In this document: positions 25,311 to 34,551 of the stretch, piece by piece | Layout of the letters: the number at the start of each line of letters is the position of its first letter | How positions within the stretch are numbered: the stretch's first letter is position 1 | Source of the DNA: Verrucomicrobiaceae bacterium UBA7681 | GTDB lineage: Bacteria; Verrucomicrobiota; Verrucomicrobiia; Verrucomicrobiales; Verrucomicrobiaceae | Length of the DNA: 64,000 bases | Reading direction: 5' to 3' | Assembly (NCBI GenBank): GCA_002482965.1 | Contig: DLGZ01000027.1 | Location: 1-64,000, forward strand | Notes under the pieces: model-generated | Seen by the model: only the letters and a program-made list of their open reading frames with translations | Told to the model about the DNA's origin: nothing | The model's database searches: none | Translations under genes and position numbers: made by a program

Positions 25311-27854
25311 TTACTTGGTAACGGGTTTCTTCCCGAGGTTCTTCAATTCCTCTTCCGTCCACATCGCCATGCGGCCTTTGTTTTGTTCGCGCAGGGTGGT
25401 GACAGCTTTGATTTCGACCGGTGAGCCGGTGTGCTCCCACTCACGGCGTATGTAGGTCAGCACGCCGGCGATGTCCTCATCGGTAAGCTGAGGCAGCGGC
25501 GGCATGGCGAGGTTGAAACTGCGCCCGCTCACCTTTACGGGACCTGCGAGCCCATTGAGGACGATGCGGGTGAGAATCTCCGGCTTGCCGAGTACCCATT
25601 CGCTGTCCACCAGCGGTGGTGCGAGTCCGTCGAGGCCGAAGCCATGCGGCTGATGGCAGGCGGTGCAAAGGGTGGCGTAGACGGTTTTGCCTTTTTCAAA
25701 CAGGGCTGTCTGTGCTTCGTTCAGCGGCACGATTTTGGGTGGTGGTGGCGCTCCCGGCTTGCCAGGCCAAGCGAGACGAGCCGCGACAGTCGCAAACAGT
25801 TTAGCTCCTGCTTTGTCGCTCATGGCTGACCTGAGTGTTTTCAAGGATGCAGGTTCGGAGTCGAGCCAGAGCAGTTTCGCGGGCGTTTTGGATTTGGGGT
25901 CGCCGCTGCTGGCGAGGCCCTTGATGGCCGCCACCTGGAGCGCACCGCCCTGAGGCTGTGCGGCAGCGAGTTCGAGCATTTCCTCAAACGGTCCCGCCTT
26001 GCCTGCCTGGGCCAGGAGCGAGCCCAGCGCCTCCATGACTGGCATTATCTGTGCGTTGTTGTCTTGGGTGAGCTGCCCGACAAGCAATTTGGCATAAGCC
26101 GCCTCTCTGCCTCGCATGCCTGTCAAAGCGCCTTCACGAATCAGGGTGTTCTTGCCGTTTACCGCGAGCAGTTTGGCCACGGCTGTATCGGCATCAGGCA
26201 GATTGAATGAGGTGAGCTTGATTGCGAGGTTCGCAAGAACGAGCGCATCCTTTTCCGAAGTCAGCGCGATCAAGTCGGGCGCAAGATCGCGTGATGCAAT
26301 ACGCACGGCCGCAGCGCGCACTTGGGCGTCTTTGTCAGCCAATGCGGTGCGCAGCAGATCCGGTGTGACAGCAGCGAGGCCGTCGAGTGTCCACAAGGCA
26401 TGCAGGCGCGCGAGCGCCGACTCATTGGTGAGCATTTCCTTCAACGCAGGCACGGTGGCGGCATCGCCAGATTCGACGAGGAGGCGCTGCGCGGTGTCAC
26501 GCACCCAGCCGTTGGCATGCGTGAGCAGGTTCACGTCTTTGCTTACTTTGACCGGCTGCGGGCGCTCCTTCGCGTCCGGAACGATGCGCCAGATGCGGCC
26601 CTGATTGAACGGCGTTTCCAGTTTGCGAGCCTCAATGTTTGCAATGAGGTAGTGCGTGAGGAAGCTCTGGTGCTGAATGATGCCCCGATACATATCCACG
26701 AGGTAAAGCGCGCCATCGGGGCCATTCGCGGCCTGCACGGGGCGGAAGCGCTCGTCGGTGGAAGTGAGGAATTCGGTGGTCTTTGCGGTGTTCGTGGCCT
26801 TCACGACGCCGTCTGTTTCACTCATCGTGAAGCGTTTCACCAGATTCGCGCAGGGCTCGGGCACGAAGGCATTGCCACGGTAGGCGGCAGGAAAGGCATC
26901 GCCGCGATAGATCAGAGCGCCGCAGGTGCCGGTCGGTTTTGACAGCGTGCCGTCGGCGCGGAGTGATTTCGGATCGTAACCACGATTTACGCCGGGTGTG
27001 GGGTGTGAAGGATATAGCGTTTGATCCGCCGCCAGCTTGGCATTGATGCTCGTGGCGTTGCGCAGCAGGGGATTGCGCGTGAAAGCCTCCGTGGGCAGGA
27101 GGTCGGCACGAAGCATGTCGGAATTGTAGTTGAAGTAGAGTCTACCGAAGTCGTCCTGACACAGGCCCCACTGGCCGCGACCGAGGCCGGTGTCCTTCTG
27201 CCATACGCCGCCGCGCAATTTAAAACGGGTGGAGTAACCGGCACTCCAGATGGCATTGTCCATTGCCCAGACCGGTGTATTGGCCATGTGCTCGGGCTGT
27301 CCGCCTTGCGTCCCGAAGTCGGTTGCAACGACGTCTTTCACGTCTGCCTTGCCATCGCCGTCGGTATCTTTGCAGAAATACAAATTCGGCGGCACAGCGA
27401 TCAGCGCCCCACCATTCACAGCCAGCACGGCACGTGGCATGACGAGATTGTCGAGAAAAGGCGTCGCCTTGTCCATGCGGCCATCGCCATCCGTGTCTTC
27501 AAGAAGGGAAACACGGCCCGTGGGTTCTTTTTCGCCACCTCCCTCAAGGTCATGCATGTAACCGCGCATTTCGACGACGTAGAGCCGGCCCTGATCATCA
27601 AAGCTCATCGCTACTGGCGCTTCGATCATCGGCTCGCTCGCGACGAGTTCGATATGGAACCCCTTTTCGACTTTGAAGGTCTTCAGCGCCTCCTCGGGAG
27701 ACAATGGTGCTGGCGGTGGCAGTTTGAACTTCAATTCGACTTCCTCCGGGCCGGCGTTCTTTTGATGAACAGCCTGGGCGGTGGGCAAGAATGACGACGC
27801 AAAAATAAACAGCGACGAACGCAGGGCGAGGGATGGGAACCTTGGGGTAGGCAT
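25311..27854 (-). CDS. PVC-type dehydrogenase/HEAT/haem c protein
   Basis: An 847-residue exported protein with a signal peptide (SLALRSSLFIFASSFLPTAQA). Residues about 50-430 form the PVC-type membrane-bound dehydrogenase propeller (TIGR02604-like): KGFHIELVASEPMIEAPVAM, YVVEMRGYMHDLEGG, two DTDGDG segments and NGPDGALYLVDMYRG. Residues about 450-690 are Ala/Leu-rich helical repeats of HEAT type. The C-terminus carries a cytochrome c domain with C730-T-A-C-H734 (TLCTACHQPHGFG) and a Met ligand candidate in LAMPPL. The arrangement implies an oxidoreductase that passes electrons from a sugar-like substrate to its own haem. It heads the operon 27854 to 23112. Confidence 0.85.
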   Translation of the reverse strand: MPTPRFPSLALRSSLFIFASSFLPTAQAVHQKNAGPEEVELKFKLPPPAPLSPEEALKTFKVEKGFHIELVASEPMIEAPVAMSFDDQGRLYVVEMRGYMHDLEGGGEKEPTGRVSLLEDTDGDGRMDKATPFLDNLVMPRAVLAVNGGALIAVPPNLYFCKDTDGDGKADVKDVVATDFGTQGGQPEHMANTPVWAMDNAIWSAGYSTRFKLRGGVWQKDTGLGRGQWGLCQDDFGRLYFNYNSDMLRADLLPTEAFTRNPLLRNATSINAKLAADQTLYPSHPTPGVNRGYDPKSLRADGTLSKPTGTCGALIYRGDAFPAAYRGNAFVPEPCANLVKRFTMSETDGVVKATNTAKTTEFLTSTDERFRPVQAANGPDGALYLVDMYRGIIQHQSFLTHYLIANIEARKLETPFNQGRIWRIVPDAKERPQPVKVSKDVNLLTHANGWVRDTAQRLLVESGDAATVPALKEMLTNESALARLHALWTLDGLAAVTPDLLRTALADKDAQVRAAAVRIASRDLAPDLIALTSEKDALVLANLAIKLTSFNLPDADTAVAKLLAVNGKNTLIREGALTGMRGREAAYAKLLVGQLTQDNNAQIMPVMEALGSLLAQAGKAGPFEEMLELAAAQPQGGALQVAAIKGLASSGDPKSKTPAKLLWLDSEPASLKTLRSAMSDKAGAKLFATVAARLAWPGKPGAPPPPKIVPLNEAQTALFEKGKTVYATLCTACHQPHGFGLDGLAPPLVDSEWVLGKPEILTRIVLNGLAGPVKVSGRSFNLAMPPLPQLTDEDIAGVLTYIRREWEHTGSPVEIKAVTTLREQNKGRMAMWTEEELKNLGKKPVTK

Positions 27855-27965
27855 GGAGAGGCTTTTTTAGTTTTGAGGGGGGAGGACTTACCCAACTAGA
27901 ATTCTGGGCGGATTCCTAATCGCTCAATGACCAATTTTGGTATTTCTGGTGTCACTGATAACGCC

Positions 27966-28904
27966 TCATTTGTCTTTTTTCGGTTTCGGTTGATCGGAGC
28001 CTTTGATGGTCAGCGGCGGCACTGGGTCGCTTTTTCCTGCGAAGGCATTCCACGCCTGCTGAAAGACGGCGGCATCGCGCACATCACCCTCGGCGACGAG
28101 CCATTGGTAATGCAGCTTGAAGGGGGCTTCTGTGGTGGCCTTGCCTTTCGGGAACATGCCAAAGCGGCCGTAATCGCGGTAGGCGGAGATGGCGGTTTCC
28201 TTCGGGTTGTCGGGATGATTGAAAATCACGACGGTGAAGGTCTTGCCTTCCACGGTGAAGACTTCGGCGGCCCATGGCAGGTCTTTGACCTTGTGGGCGT
28301 CAATGTTTTCGCCGGGGAAGATGTAGGTCGTCGTTTTGGTGTCCACCAGCTCGGAAGGGCGGAACTGCGCGCCGGCGTGTTCAGGGTCGCCACTCATTTC
28401 GGCCTCGCCACTGGTGGGCTTGATGGCGCTGGTCATGTCGATGCCCAGGTAGAAAGGCTTCGCGGGCGTGGTGAAGGTGAAGCGGCGTTCCTCGGTGAGA
28501 AAGGGATCTTTGGTTTCTCCCTGCCAGTTGATGGAGGCGGTGAAACTGGAATCGCCGGGTTCCACTTTGGTAACGACCTGATCGCCGCCTTTCATGTGCC
28601 AGCGGTCATAGGATTTGCCACCGTAGCTGATCTTGCTGAAGCCGAGAAAGATGCCGCGATGATGGGTGAAGTTGAAGCCCGGGCCCTTTGTTAGGCGGGT
28701 GGCTCCGCTGGAGTCAAAGACGTGCAGATAGGGCTTGTAGGTCTCGTGATGCCGTTCGGGCGTGCTGAGGTCATTTGCCATCATGAGCCGGGCGACGACT
28801 TTGCCGTTGTTGGAGACATCGACGTGGTCTTTTTCGACGACGTTGATGTCGAACGCTGTGGCTTTGAGTGTGAGAGCGAGAAGGATGAGGGCGGTGGGTT
28901 TCAT
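27966..28904 (-). CDS. DUF6807 (PmoA-like) secreted protein
   Basis: A 312-residue protein with a Sec signal (MKPTALILLALTLKATA). Mature sequence fits the DUF6807 family, often annotated 'methane oxygenase PmoA' in Planctomycetes and Verrucomicrobia: RHHETYKPYLHVFDSSG, GPGFNFTHHRGIFLGFSKI, DRWHMKGGDQVV, FNHPDNPKETAISAYRDYGRFG. It is soluble and beta-rich and has no resemblance to the membrane subunit of methane monooxygenase, so that name is misleading. The likely role is in carbohydrate catabolism, since the family clusters with oxidoreductases and glycoside hydrolases. Its ATG overlaps the stop of the second DUF1501 gene by four bases, so it is the last gene of the 33373-27966 operon. Confidence 0.8.
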   Translation of the reverse strand: MKPTALILLALTLKATAFDINVVEKDHVDVSNNGKVVARLMMANDLSTPERHHETYKPYLHVFDSSGATRLTKGPGFNFTHHRGIFLGFSKISYGGKSYDRWHMKGGDQVVTKVEPGDSSFTASINWQGETKDPFLTEERRFTFTTPAKPFYLGIDMTSAIKPTSGEAEMSGDPEHAGAQFRPSELVDTKTTTYIFPGENIDAHKVKDLPWAAEVFTVEGKTFTVVIFNHPDNPKETAISAYRDYGRFGMFPKGKATTEAPFKLHYQWLVAEGDVRDAAVFQQAWNAFAGKSDPVPPLTIKGSDQPKPKKDK

Positions 28905-30319
28905 GCGAGAATTTGTTTGATGACTTTGGCACCTTGGACGCCGGAAAGCTTGGCATCGAGGCCTTGAAATTTGAAAGTAAATGCGTCGTGCTGGATGCCG
29001 AGCTGGTGGAGCATCGTGGCGTGGAGGTCGTGGACGGTGGTGATGTTTTCCTGCGCGGCATAGCCGAGGTCATCGGTGCTGCCGAAGGTGACGCCGCGCT
29101 GGACGCCTGCACCTGCGAGCCACATGGACATGGCCTTGTTGTGGTGGTCCCGTCCTATGGGGCCTTTGTTGCCCTGTGCCATTGGCGTGCGGCCGAATTC
29201 ACCGCTGAAAACAATGAGCGTGTCATCAAACATGCCGCGCTGCTTGAGATCCTTGATCAGTGCTGCGCAGGCCTGGTCCACTTCTTTGGCACGTAGCGGC
29301 AATTCCTCCTTCAGCAGGCTGTGGTGGTCCCAGTCACGATGGTAGAGCTGGATGAAGCGGGTGCCGCGCTCTGCGAGGCGGCGGGCGAGTAGGCAGTTCG
29401 ATGCGAAGGAGCCGTCGCCGGGCTGGCAGCCGTAAAGTTCGAGCGTTTTGGTGCCTTCGCCGCGGATGTCCATCAACTCAGGCACGCTGGCCTGCATTTG
29501 GAACGCCATCTCATACTGGGCAATGCGTGTGGCGATTTCGGGATCATCGCACAGTGCGGCATGCTGTTTGTTGAGTGCATTGATGGCACCGAAATCTCGG
29601 CCTTGCCGCTCACGCGTGACGCCGTTCGGACTGGTGAGGTAGAGCACGGGATCGCCGAGCGATCGCAGTTGTACGCCCTGATACTTGGAGGGCAGGAAGC
29701 CGCTGTTCCACTGCCGTGCGGCGATGGGCTGGGGATTGCGACCTTTGCCGGTGGACATCATCACGACGAAGCCTGGCAGATCATCCGCCTCGCTGCCGAG
29801 ACCGTAGGTCGCCCACGAACCCATGCTGGGACGGCCGGCGATCTGTGAGCCGGTATTCATGAACATGTGCGCCGGGTCGTGATTGATCGCGTCCGTCGTC
29901 ATCGAGCGCACAAGGCAGATGTCATCTGCGATGCTGCCTATGTGTGGCAGCAATTCCGACAGCTCCATCTGGCACTCGCCATACCTTTGAAAGCGGAACA
30001 TCGGCCCTTTGCACACGAGCTTCTGCCCCTGAAGCTGCGCCAGTTGCTGCCCTTTGGTGAACGACTCCGGCATCGGCTTGCCATCCATTTCTGCCAGCTT
30101 CGGTTTGTGGTCGAACAACTCCAACTGCGAAGGCCCCCCGGCCATGGTGAGCCAGATGACGCGTTTGGCTTTTTGGGGAAATGGCAGAGTGCCTAGGACG
30201 CCGCGAGACGCAGCATGCAGCAGATTGGGCTGCAGGAGCGAAGCCAACGCCACGCTGCCGAGACCTTGCGTGGTGCGGCCGAGGAATGCGCGACGGGTTT
30301 GAGCGGAGATCGAATGCAT
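28901..30319 (-). CDS. DUF1501 Tat-exported protein (paralogue B)
   Basis: A 472-residue DUF1501 protein with Tat signal (AQTRRAFLGRTTQG). It shares long identical runs with paralogue A (23902-25308), for example AKRVIWLTMAGGP, MDGKPMPESFTKGQQLAQLQG, TTDAINHDPAHMFMN and YGCQPGDGSFASNCLLARR, and even DNA-level identity such as TGATTGATCGCGTCCGTCGT. This points to a duplication within the locus. It begins three bases after the stop of the PSD1 gene and overlaps the DUF6807 gene by four bases. The PSD1-DUF1501 order is the standard pair in PVC genomes. Confidence 0.85.
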   Translation of the reverse strand: MHSISAQTRRAFLGRTTQGLGSVALASLLQPNLLHAASRGVLGTLPFPQKAKRVIWLTMAGGPSQLELFDHKPKLAEMDGKPMPESFTKGQQLAQLQGQKLVCKGPMFRFQRYGECQMELSELLPHIGSIADDICLVRSMTTDAINHDPAHMFMNTGSQIAGRPSMGSWATYGLGSEADDLPGFVVMMSTGKGRNPQPIAARQWNSGFLPSKYQGVQLRSLGDPVLYLTSPNGVTRERQGRDFGAINALNKQHAALCDDPEIATRIAQYEMAFQMQASVPELMDIRGEGTKTLELYGCQPGDGSFASNCLLARRLAERGTRFIQLYHRDWDHHSLLKEELPLRAKEVDQACAALIKDLKQRGMFDDTLIVFSGEFGRTPMAQGNKGPIGRDHHNKAMSMWLAGAGVQRGVTFGSTDDLGYAAQENITTVHDLHATMLHQLGIQHDAFTFKFQGLDAKLSGVQGAKVIKQILA

Positions 30320-30322
30320 GGC

Positions 30323-33300
30323 TCAGCTCCGCGTGATGGTTTCGTGCAGGTTCAGAAGCACTCGTGCCACATGCGTCCACGCGGCGAGTTCACTTGAGCT
30401 CAAATTGGGAGCGACAGGCGCAGCACCAGTTTTGAGCAGTTCGGCTGCTGCAGCGGGCTCTTTTTGATAATCGGCGAGCTGTTGGGCGAACAGTGCAGAG
30501 AGTGTTTTTAGTTCGTCGGCACTTGGTTTGCGTTGCAGGGCTTGCTGTACGGCCCAGGTGATACGCTGGCTGGTATCGCCGTTGGATTCAGTCATGATGC
30601 GGGCGGCATAGACGCGGGCGGCTTCGACATACGTTGGGTCATTCAGTAGAACGAGGGCCTGCTGCGGGATGTTCGAGCGGTTGCGCTCGGCCACGCATTC
30701 CTCACGGCTGGGAGCGTCGAAGGCGAGCAGGGAAGGGTGCGTGAAGCTGCGCTGCCACCAGGTGTAGAGGCCGCGCCGATACAGGCCTTCGCCGCTGTCG
30801 TTCTGCCATTCGCGCGTGGGGAAGTTCAGGTTTTCCCAGTATTTGGCGGGCTGATAGGGCTTCACACTTGGGCCACCGATTTTGGGAACGAGCAGGCCGG
30901 AGATGGTGAGCGCATTGTCGCGCACGAGTTCGGCATCGAGGCGGAAGGGGCTCTGGCGGGCGCATTCGCGGTTGTAGGGATCGGCGGCGGTGAGTTCCTT
31001 GGTGGAGGTGGAGACTTGCTGGTACGCCTCGCTGTTCACAATGATGCGGATCATGTGCTGCATGTCCCAGCCGCTATCCATGAACTCACAGGCCAGCCAG
31101 TCGAGCAGCGTAGGATTCACTGGCGGCTCGCCCTGCGCGCCAAGGTCGTCGAGCACCTTGCTCAAGCCGGTGCCGAAGAACTGCTTCCACAGACGATTCA
31201 TCACCGTGCGAGCGGTGAGCGGATTGTCCTTGGAAACGAGCCACTGTGCCAGGTCGAGACGGGTGAGGTCGCGGCCTTCGATTTTGGTCTTCGGCAGGTA
31301 GCCAGGGAGTGCGGCCTTTACGACCTCACCGCTTTCGTCCATCCAGTTGCCGCGTGGTAAAATGCGCACGGTACGCTTGTTCGTATCGCTGATGGAAACG
31401 ATGCACTTGGGGGCGCTGCTTTCGAAATCCGCCTTCTCCTTTTCGACCGTGGCGATCTTGGTGCGGAGGTCGTTGAGTTCAGGCGCGATCTGCTTGTAGG
31501 CGGCGGTGAGTTTTTGTTTTTGCGCAGGGGTGCGCTTCTCCGGAGCTGCTTTGAGAATGTCGGCAATCTCAGCGGCGGGTAGTGAGGCGCCGGGCGCACG
31601 GATGGGCTTGGGTGCGCTGGTGCTGCTGAGGCGGAGATTGGCCATTTCATGATTTTCACCCCAGCCAAAAGTGAGCGTGAAGGTCACAGCGGTATTGGCT
31701 TCGGTGAGTGGCTCGGCGATTTCAAGGTAGAGCGACTGATCGGCTCCGGTGGCACCCAGCACACCCCAACCATTCTCTTTTTTGTCTGAGATGCCGTCGA
31801 TGGCGGCGGCGGCGGGGAGGGTCTTTTGCTCAAACGTGGCGCTGGCGTGAGCAAGGGCGAGTTTGGTCGGCTTGTTCTTCGCACCTGTGGTGAGAGCAAT
31901 TTCACTGAGCACGAAGTTGCTGTTTGCTGCGAGGCCGATGCCGGGCAGTTTTTCCTTGAGCGCCTCAATGCGGATGCCCGTGGTTCCCTGCGGAAGCTTG
32001 GTGGTGAGCGTGTAGGTCTCGGTGCCGTCGTTCAGTTTCCGCTCGTTGCGTTTGGCATCGATGGTGCCGCGCACCACGCCCTCCTGGTCGGCCTTGAGTG
32101 CGATGTTTTTCTTGGCCGAAGCCGCAGTGATTTGCTTCAGCGGCTGCCACATGCCGCTGGCCGTTACGGCCTCCAGCGCCAGCTTCTCCCACGTAGCCTG
32201 GGCTGGGGCGAGTTCCGGGCGCGGTTTGGCGAATTCGGCCTGCAGGGCGGCAAGCCGCTGCGCGATATCCGTCTGACGTTTCTGACCCGCAGCATCGAGC
32301 ACCAGAATGCCGGGCTCACGACGGCCGAGAATTGGCTCTTTAATGTCGGCAAAGAAGGCACCCAGGGAATAGAAATCACGCTGTGTCCACGGATCGAATT
32401 TGTGGTCGTGGCACTGACAGCAGCCGGTCGTCTGCCCGATCCAAGCGTTGCCGACGGCGCGGACGCGGTCGGTGAGCATGCGCTGCTCATAGTCCTTCGC
32501 CTGTGCGCCGCCTTCCTCGGTGGTGAGCAGCAGACGGTTGAAGGCGGAACCGACTCGCGTCTCCTGATCGGCATCCGGCATGAGGTCGCCGGCGATTTGT
32601 TCGAGGGTGAAACGGTCAAAGCGTTTGTTGCTGTTGAATGACTGGATGACGTAGTCGCGGTAGGGCCACACGTTGTGCGGATTGTCGCTATGGTAGCCGA
32701 TAGTGTCAGCGAAGCGCACCACATCGAGCCAGCCGATGGCCATGCGCTCGCCGTAGTGCGGGTTTTTGAGCAGGCTTTCGACGAGCTTTGCAAAGGCGGC
32801 AGGCGATGCGTCCTTTTCAAAAGCGGCCACTTCCTCCGGCGTGGGGGGCAAGCCAATCAGGTCCATGTAGAGTCTGCGGATCAACGTGCGCGCGTCGGCC
32901 TGTGGCGAAGGCTTGAGGCCGATTTCTGTGAGGCGCTGCTGCACGAGCACATCCACACCGTTTTTTCCCGCTGGGATCGCCGCCTTCACTGGTTTTTCAT
33001 AAGACCAGTGCTGCTGGTAGGCCGCTCCCTGATCGATCCATTTTTTCAAGATCTCCTTCTGCCGCTGCGTGAGCTTCTTGTGCGAATCCGGTGGCGGCAT
33101 GAGATCGTCTTCGTCTGCGGTGAGGATACGCGACACGAGTTCACTTTTGGAAGCCTTGCCGGGAATGAACGCCTCCGCCTTCACGGCCTCATCGCGAATG
33201 TCGAGTCGCAGATCAGCCTCCCGATGCTTGGGGTCGTTGCCGTGGCAGTAGAAGCAGTTGTCCGACAGGATCGGCTGCACATCGCGATTGAACTCGATCT

Positions 33301-33373
33301 TGGCCGGAACGGCTGGCTCGGCGGCGTGGACGCTGATCGTGGCGAGAGCGGTGAAAAGAATGGCTTTGGTCAT
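30323..33373 (-). CDS. PSCyt1/PSCyt2/PSD1 planctomycete-type cytochrome protein
   Basis: A 1016-residue exported protein. The start at 33373 is chosen because it gives a clean signal peptide (MTKAILFTALATISVHA) with GGAG ten bases upstream; an upstream ATG at 33409 is possible. Domains in order: PSCyt1 with C40-F-Y-C-H44, DLRLDIRDEA and DDLMPPPDSHKKLT; PSCyt2/DUF1549 with LIRRLYMDLIGLPPTPEE, YGERMAIGWLDVVRFADT, and a second CxxCH in GCCQCHDHKFDPW; a beta-rich middle insert; and PSD1/DUF1553 with LAQWLVSKDNPLTARTVMNR and VLDDLGAQGEPPVNP. These proteins are presumed periplasmic electron carriers or oxidoreductases paired with DUF1501. It heads a three-gene operon. Confidence 0.85.
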   Translation of the reverse strand: MTKAILFTALATISVHAAEPAVPAKIEFNRDVQPILSDNCFYCHGNDPKHREADLRLDIRDEAVKAEAFIPGKASKSELVSRILTADEDDLMPPPDSHKKLTQRQKEILKKWIDQGAAYQQHWSYEKPVKAAIPAGKNGVDVLVQQRLTEIGLKPSPQADARTLIRRLYMDLIGLPPTPEEVAAFEKDASPAAFAKLVESLLKNPHYGERMAIGWLDVVRFADTIGYHSDNPHNVWPYRDYVIQSFNSNKRFDRFTLEQIAGDLMPDADQETRVGSAFNRLLLTTEEGGAQAKDYEQRMLTDRVRAVGNAWIGQTTGCCQCHDHKFDPWTQRDFYSLGAFFADIKEPILGRREPGILVLDAAGQKRQTDIAQRLAALQAEFAKPRPELAPAQATWEKLALEAVTASGMWQPLKQITAASAKKNIALKADQEGVVRGTIDAKRNERKLNDGTETYTLTTKLPQGTTGIRIEALKEKLPGIGLAANSNFVLSEIALTTGAKNKPTKLALAHASATFEQKTLPAAAAIDGISDKKENGWGVLGATGADQSLYLEIAEPLTEANTAVTFTLTFGWGENHEMANLRLSSTSAPKPIRAPGASLPAAEIADILKAAPEKRTPAQKQKLTAAYKQIAPELNDLRTKIATVEKEKADFESSAPKCIVSISDTNKRTVRILPRGNWMDESGEVVKAALPGYLPKTKIEGRDLTRLDLAQWLVSKDNPLTARTVMNRLWKQFFGTGLSKVLDDLGAQGEPPVNPTLLDWLACEFMDSGWDMQHMIRIIVNSEAYQQVSTSTKELTAADPYNRECARQSPFRLDAELVRDNALTISGLLVPKIGGPSVKPYQPAKYWENLNFPTREWQNDSGEGLYRRGLYTWWQRSFTHPSLLAFDAPSREECVAERNRSNIPQQALVLLNDPTYVEAARVYAARIMTESNGDTSQRITWAVQQALQRKPSADELKTLSALFAQQLADYQKEPAAAAELLKTGAAPVAPNLSSSELAAWTHVARVLLNLHETITRS

Positions 33374-33459
33374 AACGAAGATACTCCGTAAAGAACGGAG
33401 CCAACGCATGATATATTCCCACTTCGAGCATGGGGAATCCGGCATTGAAGACCGAGATT

Positions 33460-34551
33460 TCAGCTGGCGGCTGCCACCACATCCGAGACCGGGTGCAAAA
33501 TCGTCTGAGCTGAAAGGCGCGAGGGCAGCGAAGTAAGGATGACGCAGGTCGTATCGGTCGCTGGATCAGCCCATGCAAGGGTGCCAGTCGATCCGCTGTG
33601 GCCAAAGCTCTGCTGCGAGCAGTTTTTGCCGAATCCTTCCGGCCCCAGGGCGAAGCCGATTCCGCGACGCGCCGTGAGGCCCGGCGTGTGGTTTTGCAGC
33701 ATCAGGCGGGCCGTTTCTTCGCGCAGCACCTGACCTGACGGGTGCACGAAGGCGTCAAGAAAACGCGCCACATCGGCGGCAGAGCCATGCGCCCCACCCC
33801 ACGGGGCAGCGAGGTTGCGCCAGTAGGGGCTGTTCCAGTCCCACGAGGTGGCCTGCGGGTCACCAGCGCCCGATTCGGGTGCAGCGTGTTCGGTCTGGCA
33901 GCGGATCGTGTCTGCCAGTTTGAAGTGGCCGAGACCGAGCGCGCTATGCTTCATGCCGAGCGGTGCAAAAACCTCCTTCGCCAGAAAATCCGGCAGCAGC
34001 ATCTGGGTGATGCGTTCTACAATCTCTGCCGCAAGCATGATGCCCATGCTTTGATAGTGATACTTCGTTCCCGGAGCGAACAGCAGAGGTGTGCGGATCA
34101 CGCCTTGTACGAATTCAGAGAGCGGTGCGTGGCGGGACCGCAATTCAGTATTGTTCTCCAGCTGATCCGGCAGGCCGGAGGTGTGCGTGAGCAGTTGCTC
34201 AATGGTGATCTGTTTTCGTGCGCCCTCGTTGAATTCCGGGATGAATTTCATCACAGGATCGGTGAGCCGCAGATCTCCGCGATCCGCCAGAAGCATCACG
34301 CCCGCAGCGGTCATGGTCTTCGTGATCGAGGCGAGGAGGAAAATGGCGTCTGGATTCCCAGCTTTGCCAAAGGCCTGCTGAAAGGTGTCTTTGCCTTGTC
34401 GCACATGCAGCACTGCGGAAACGAGAATGCCGGAGTCGACTTGCTGCTGGATGATCTGAGCGGCGGCTTGCATGTGGTCAGATGTGGTGCTGTGGCTTTT
34501 CGTTGCCGCGAGGCTGGTCAGCAGGGTCAGAATGGAGCGGCGGGTCATCAT
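33460..34551 (-). CDS. Serine hydrolase of the beta-lactamase (class C-like) family
   Basis: A 363-residue protein with a twin-Arg-like or Sec leader (MMTRRSILTLLTSLAATKS). Active-site motifs of the class C beta-lactamase/DD-peptidase/esterase family: LLASITKTM with S-x-x-K (near residue 75), YHYQSMG with the catalytic Tyr, and FGHSGSTG in place of the KTG motif. Family members hydrolyse D-Ala peptides or esters; lacking KTG, this is more likely an esterase/6-aminohexanoate-hydrolase-like enzyme than a beta-lactamase. The stop of the upstream double MBL gene overlaps its tandem ATGATG start, so the two are coupled. Confidence 0.75.
   Translation of the reverse strand: MMTRRSILTLLTSLAATKSHSTTSDHMQAAAQIIQQQVDSGILVSAVLHVRQGKDTFQQAFGKAGNPDAIFLLASITKTMTAAGVMLLADRGDLRLTDPVMKFIPEFNEGARKQITIEQLLTHTSGLPDQLENNTELRSRHAPLSEFVQGVIRTPLLFAPGTKYHYQSMGIMLAAEIVERITQMLLPDFLAKEVFAPLGMKHSALGLGHFKLADTIRCQTEHAAPESGAGDPQATSWDWNSPYWRNLAAPWGGAHGSAADVARFLDAFVHPSGQVLREETARLMLQNHTPGLTARRGIGFALGPEGFGKNCSQQSFGHSGSTGTLAWADPATDTTCVILTSLPSRLSAQTILHPVSDVVAAAS

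Noticed and set aside
27966..28904. 'Methane oxygenase PmoA' reading of the DUF6807 protein
   Set aside because: It is a soluble secreted beta-rich protein with no membrane helices or copper ligands of particulate methane monooxygenase.
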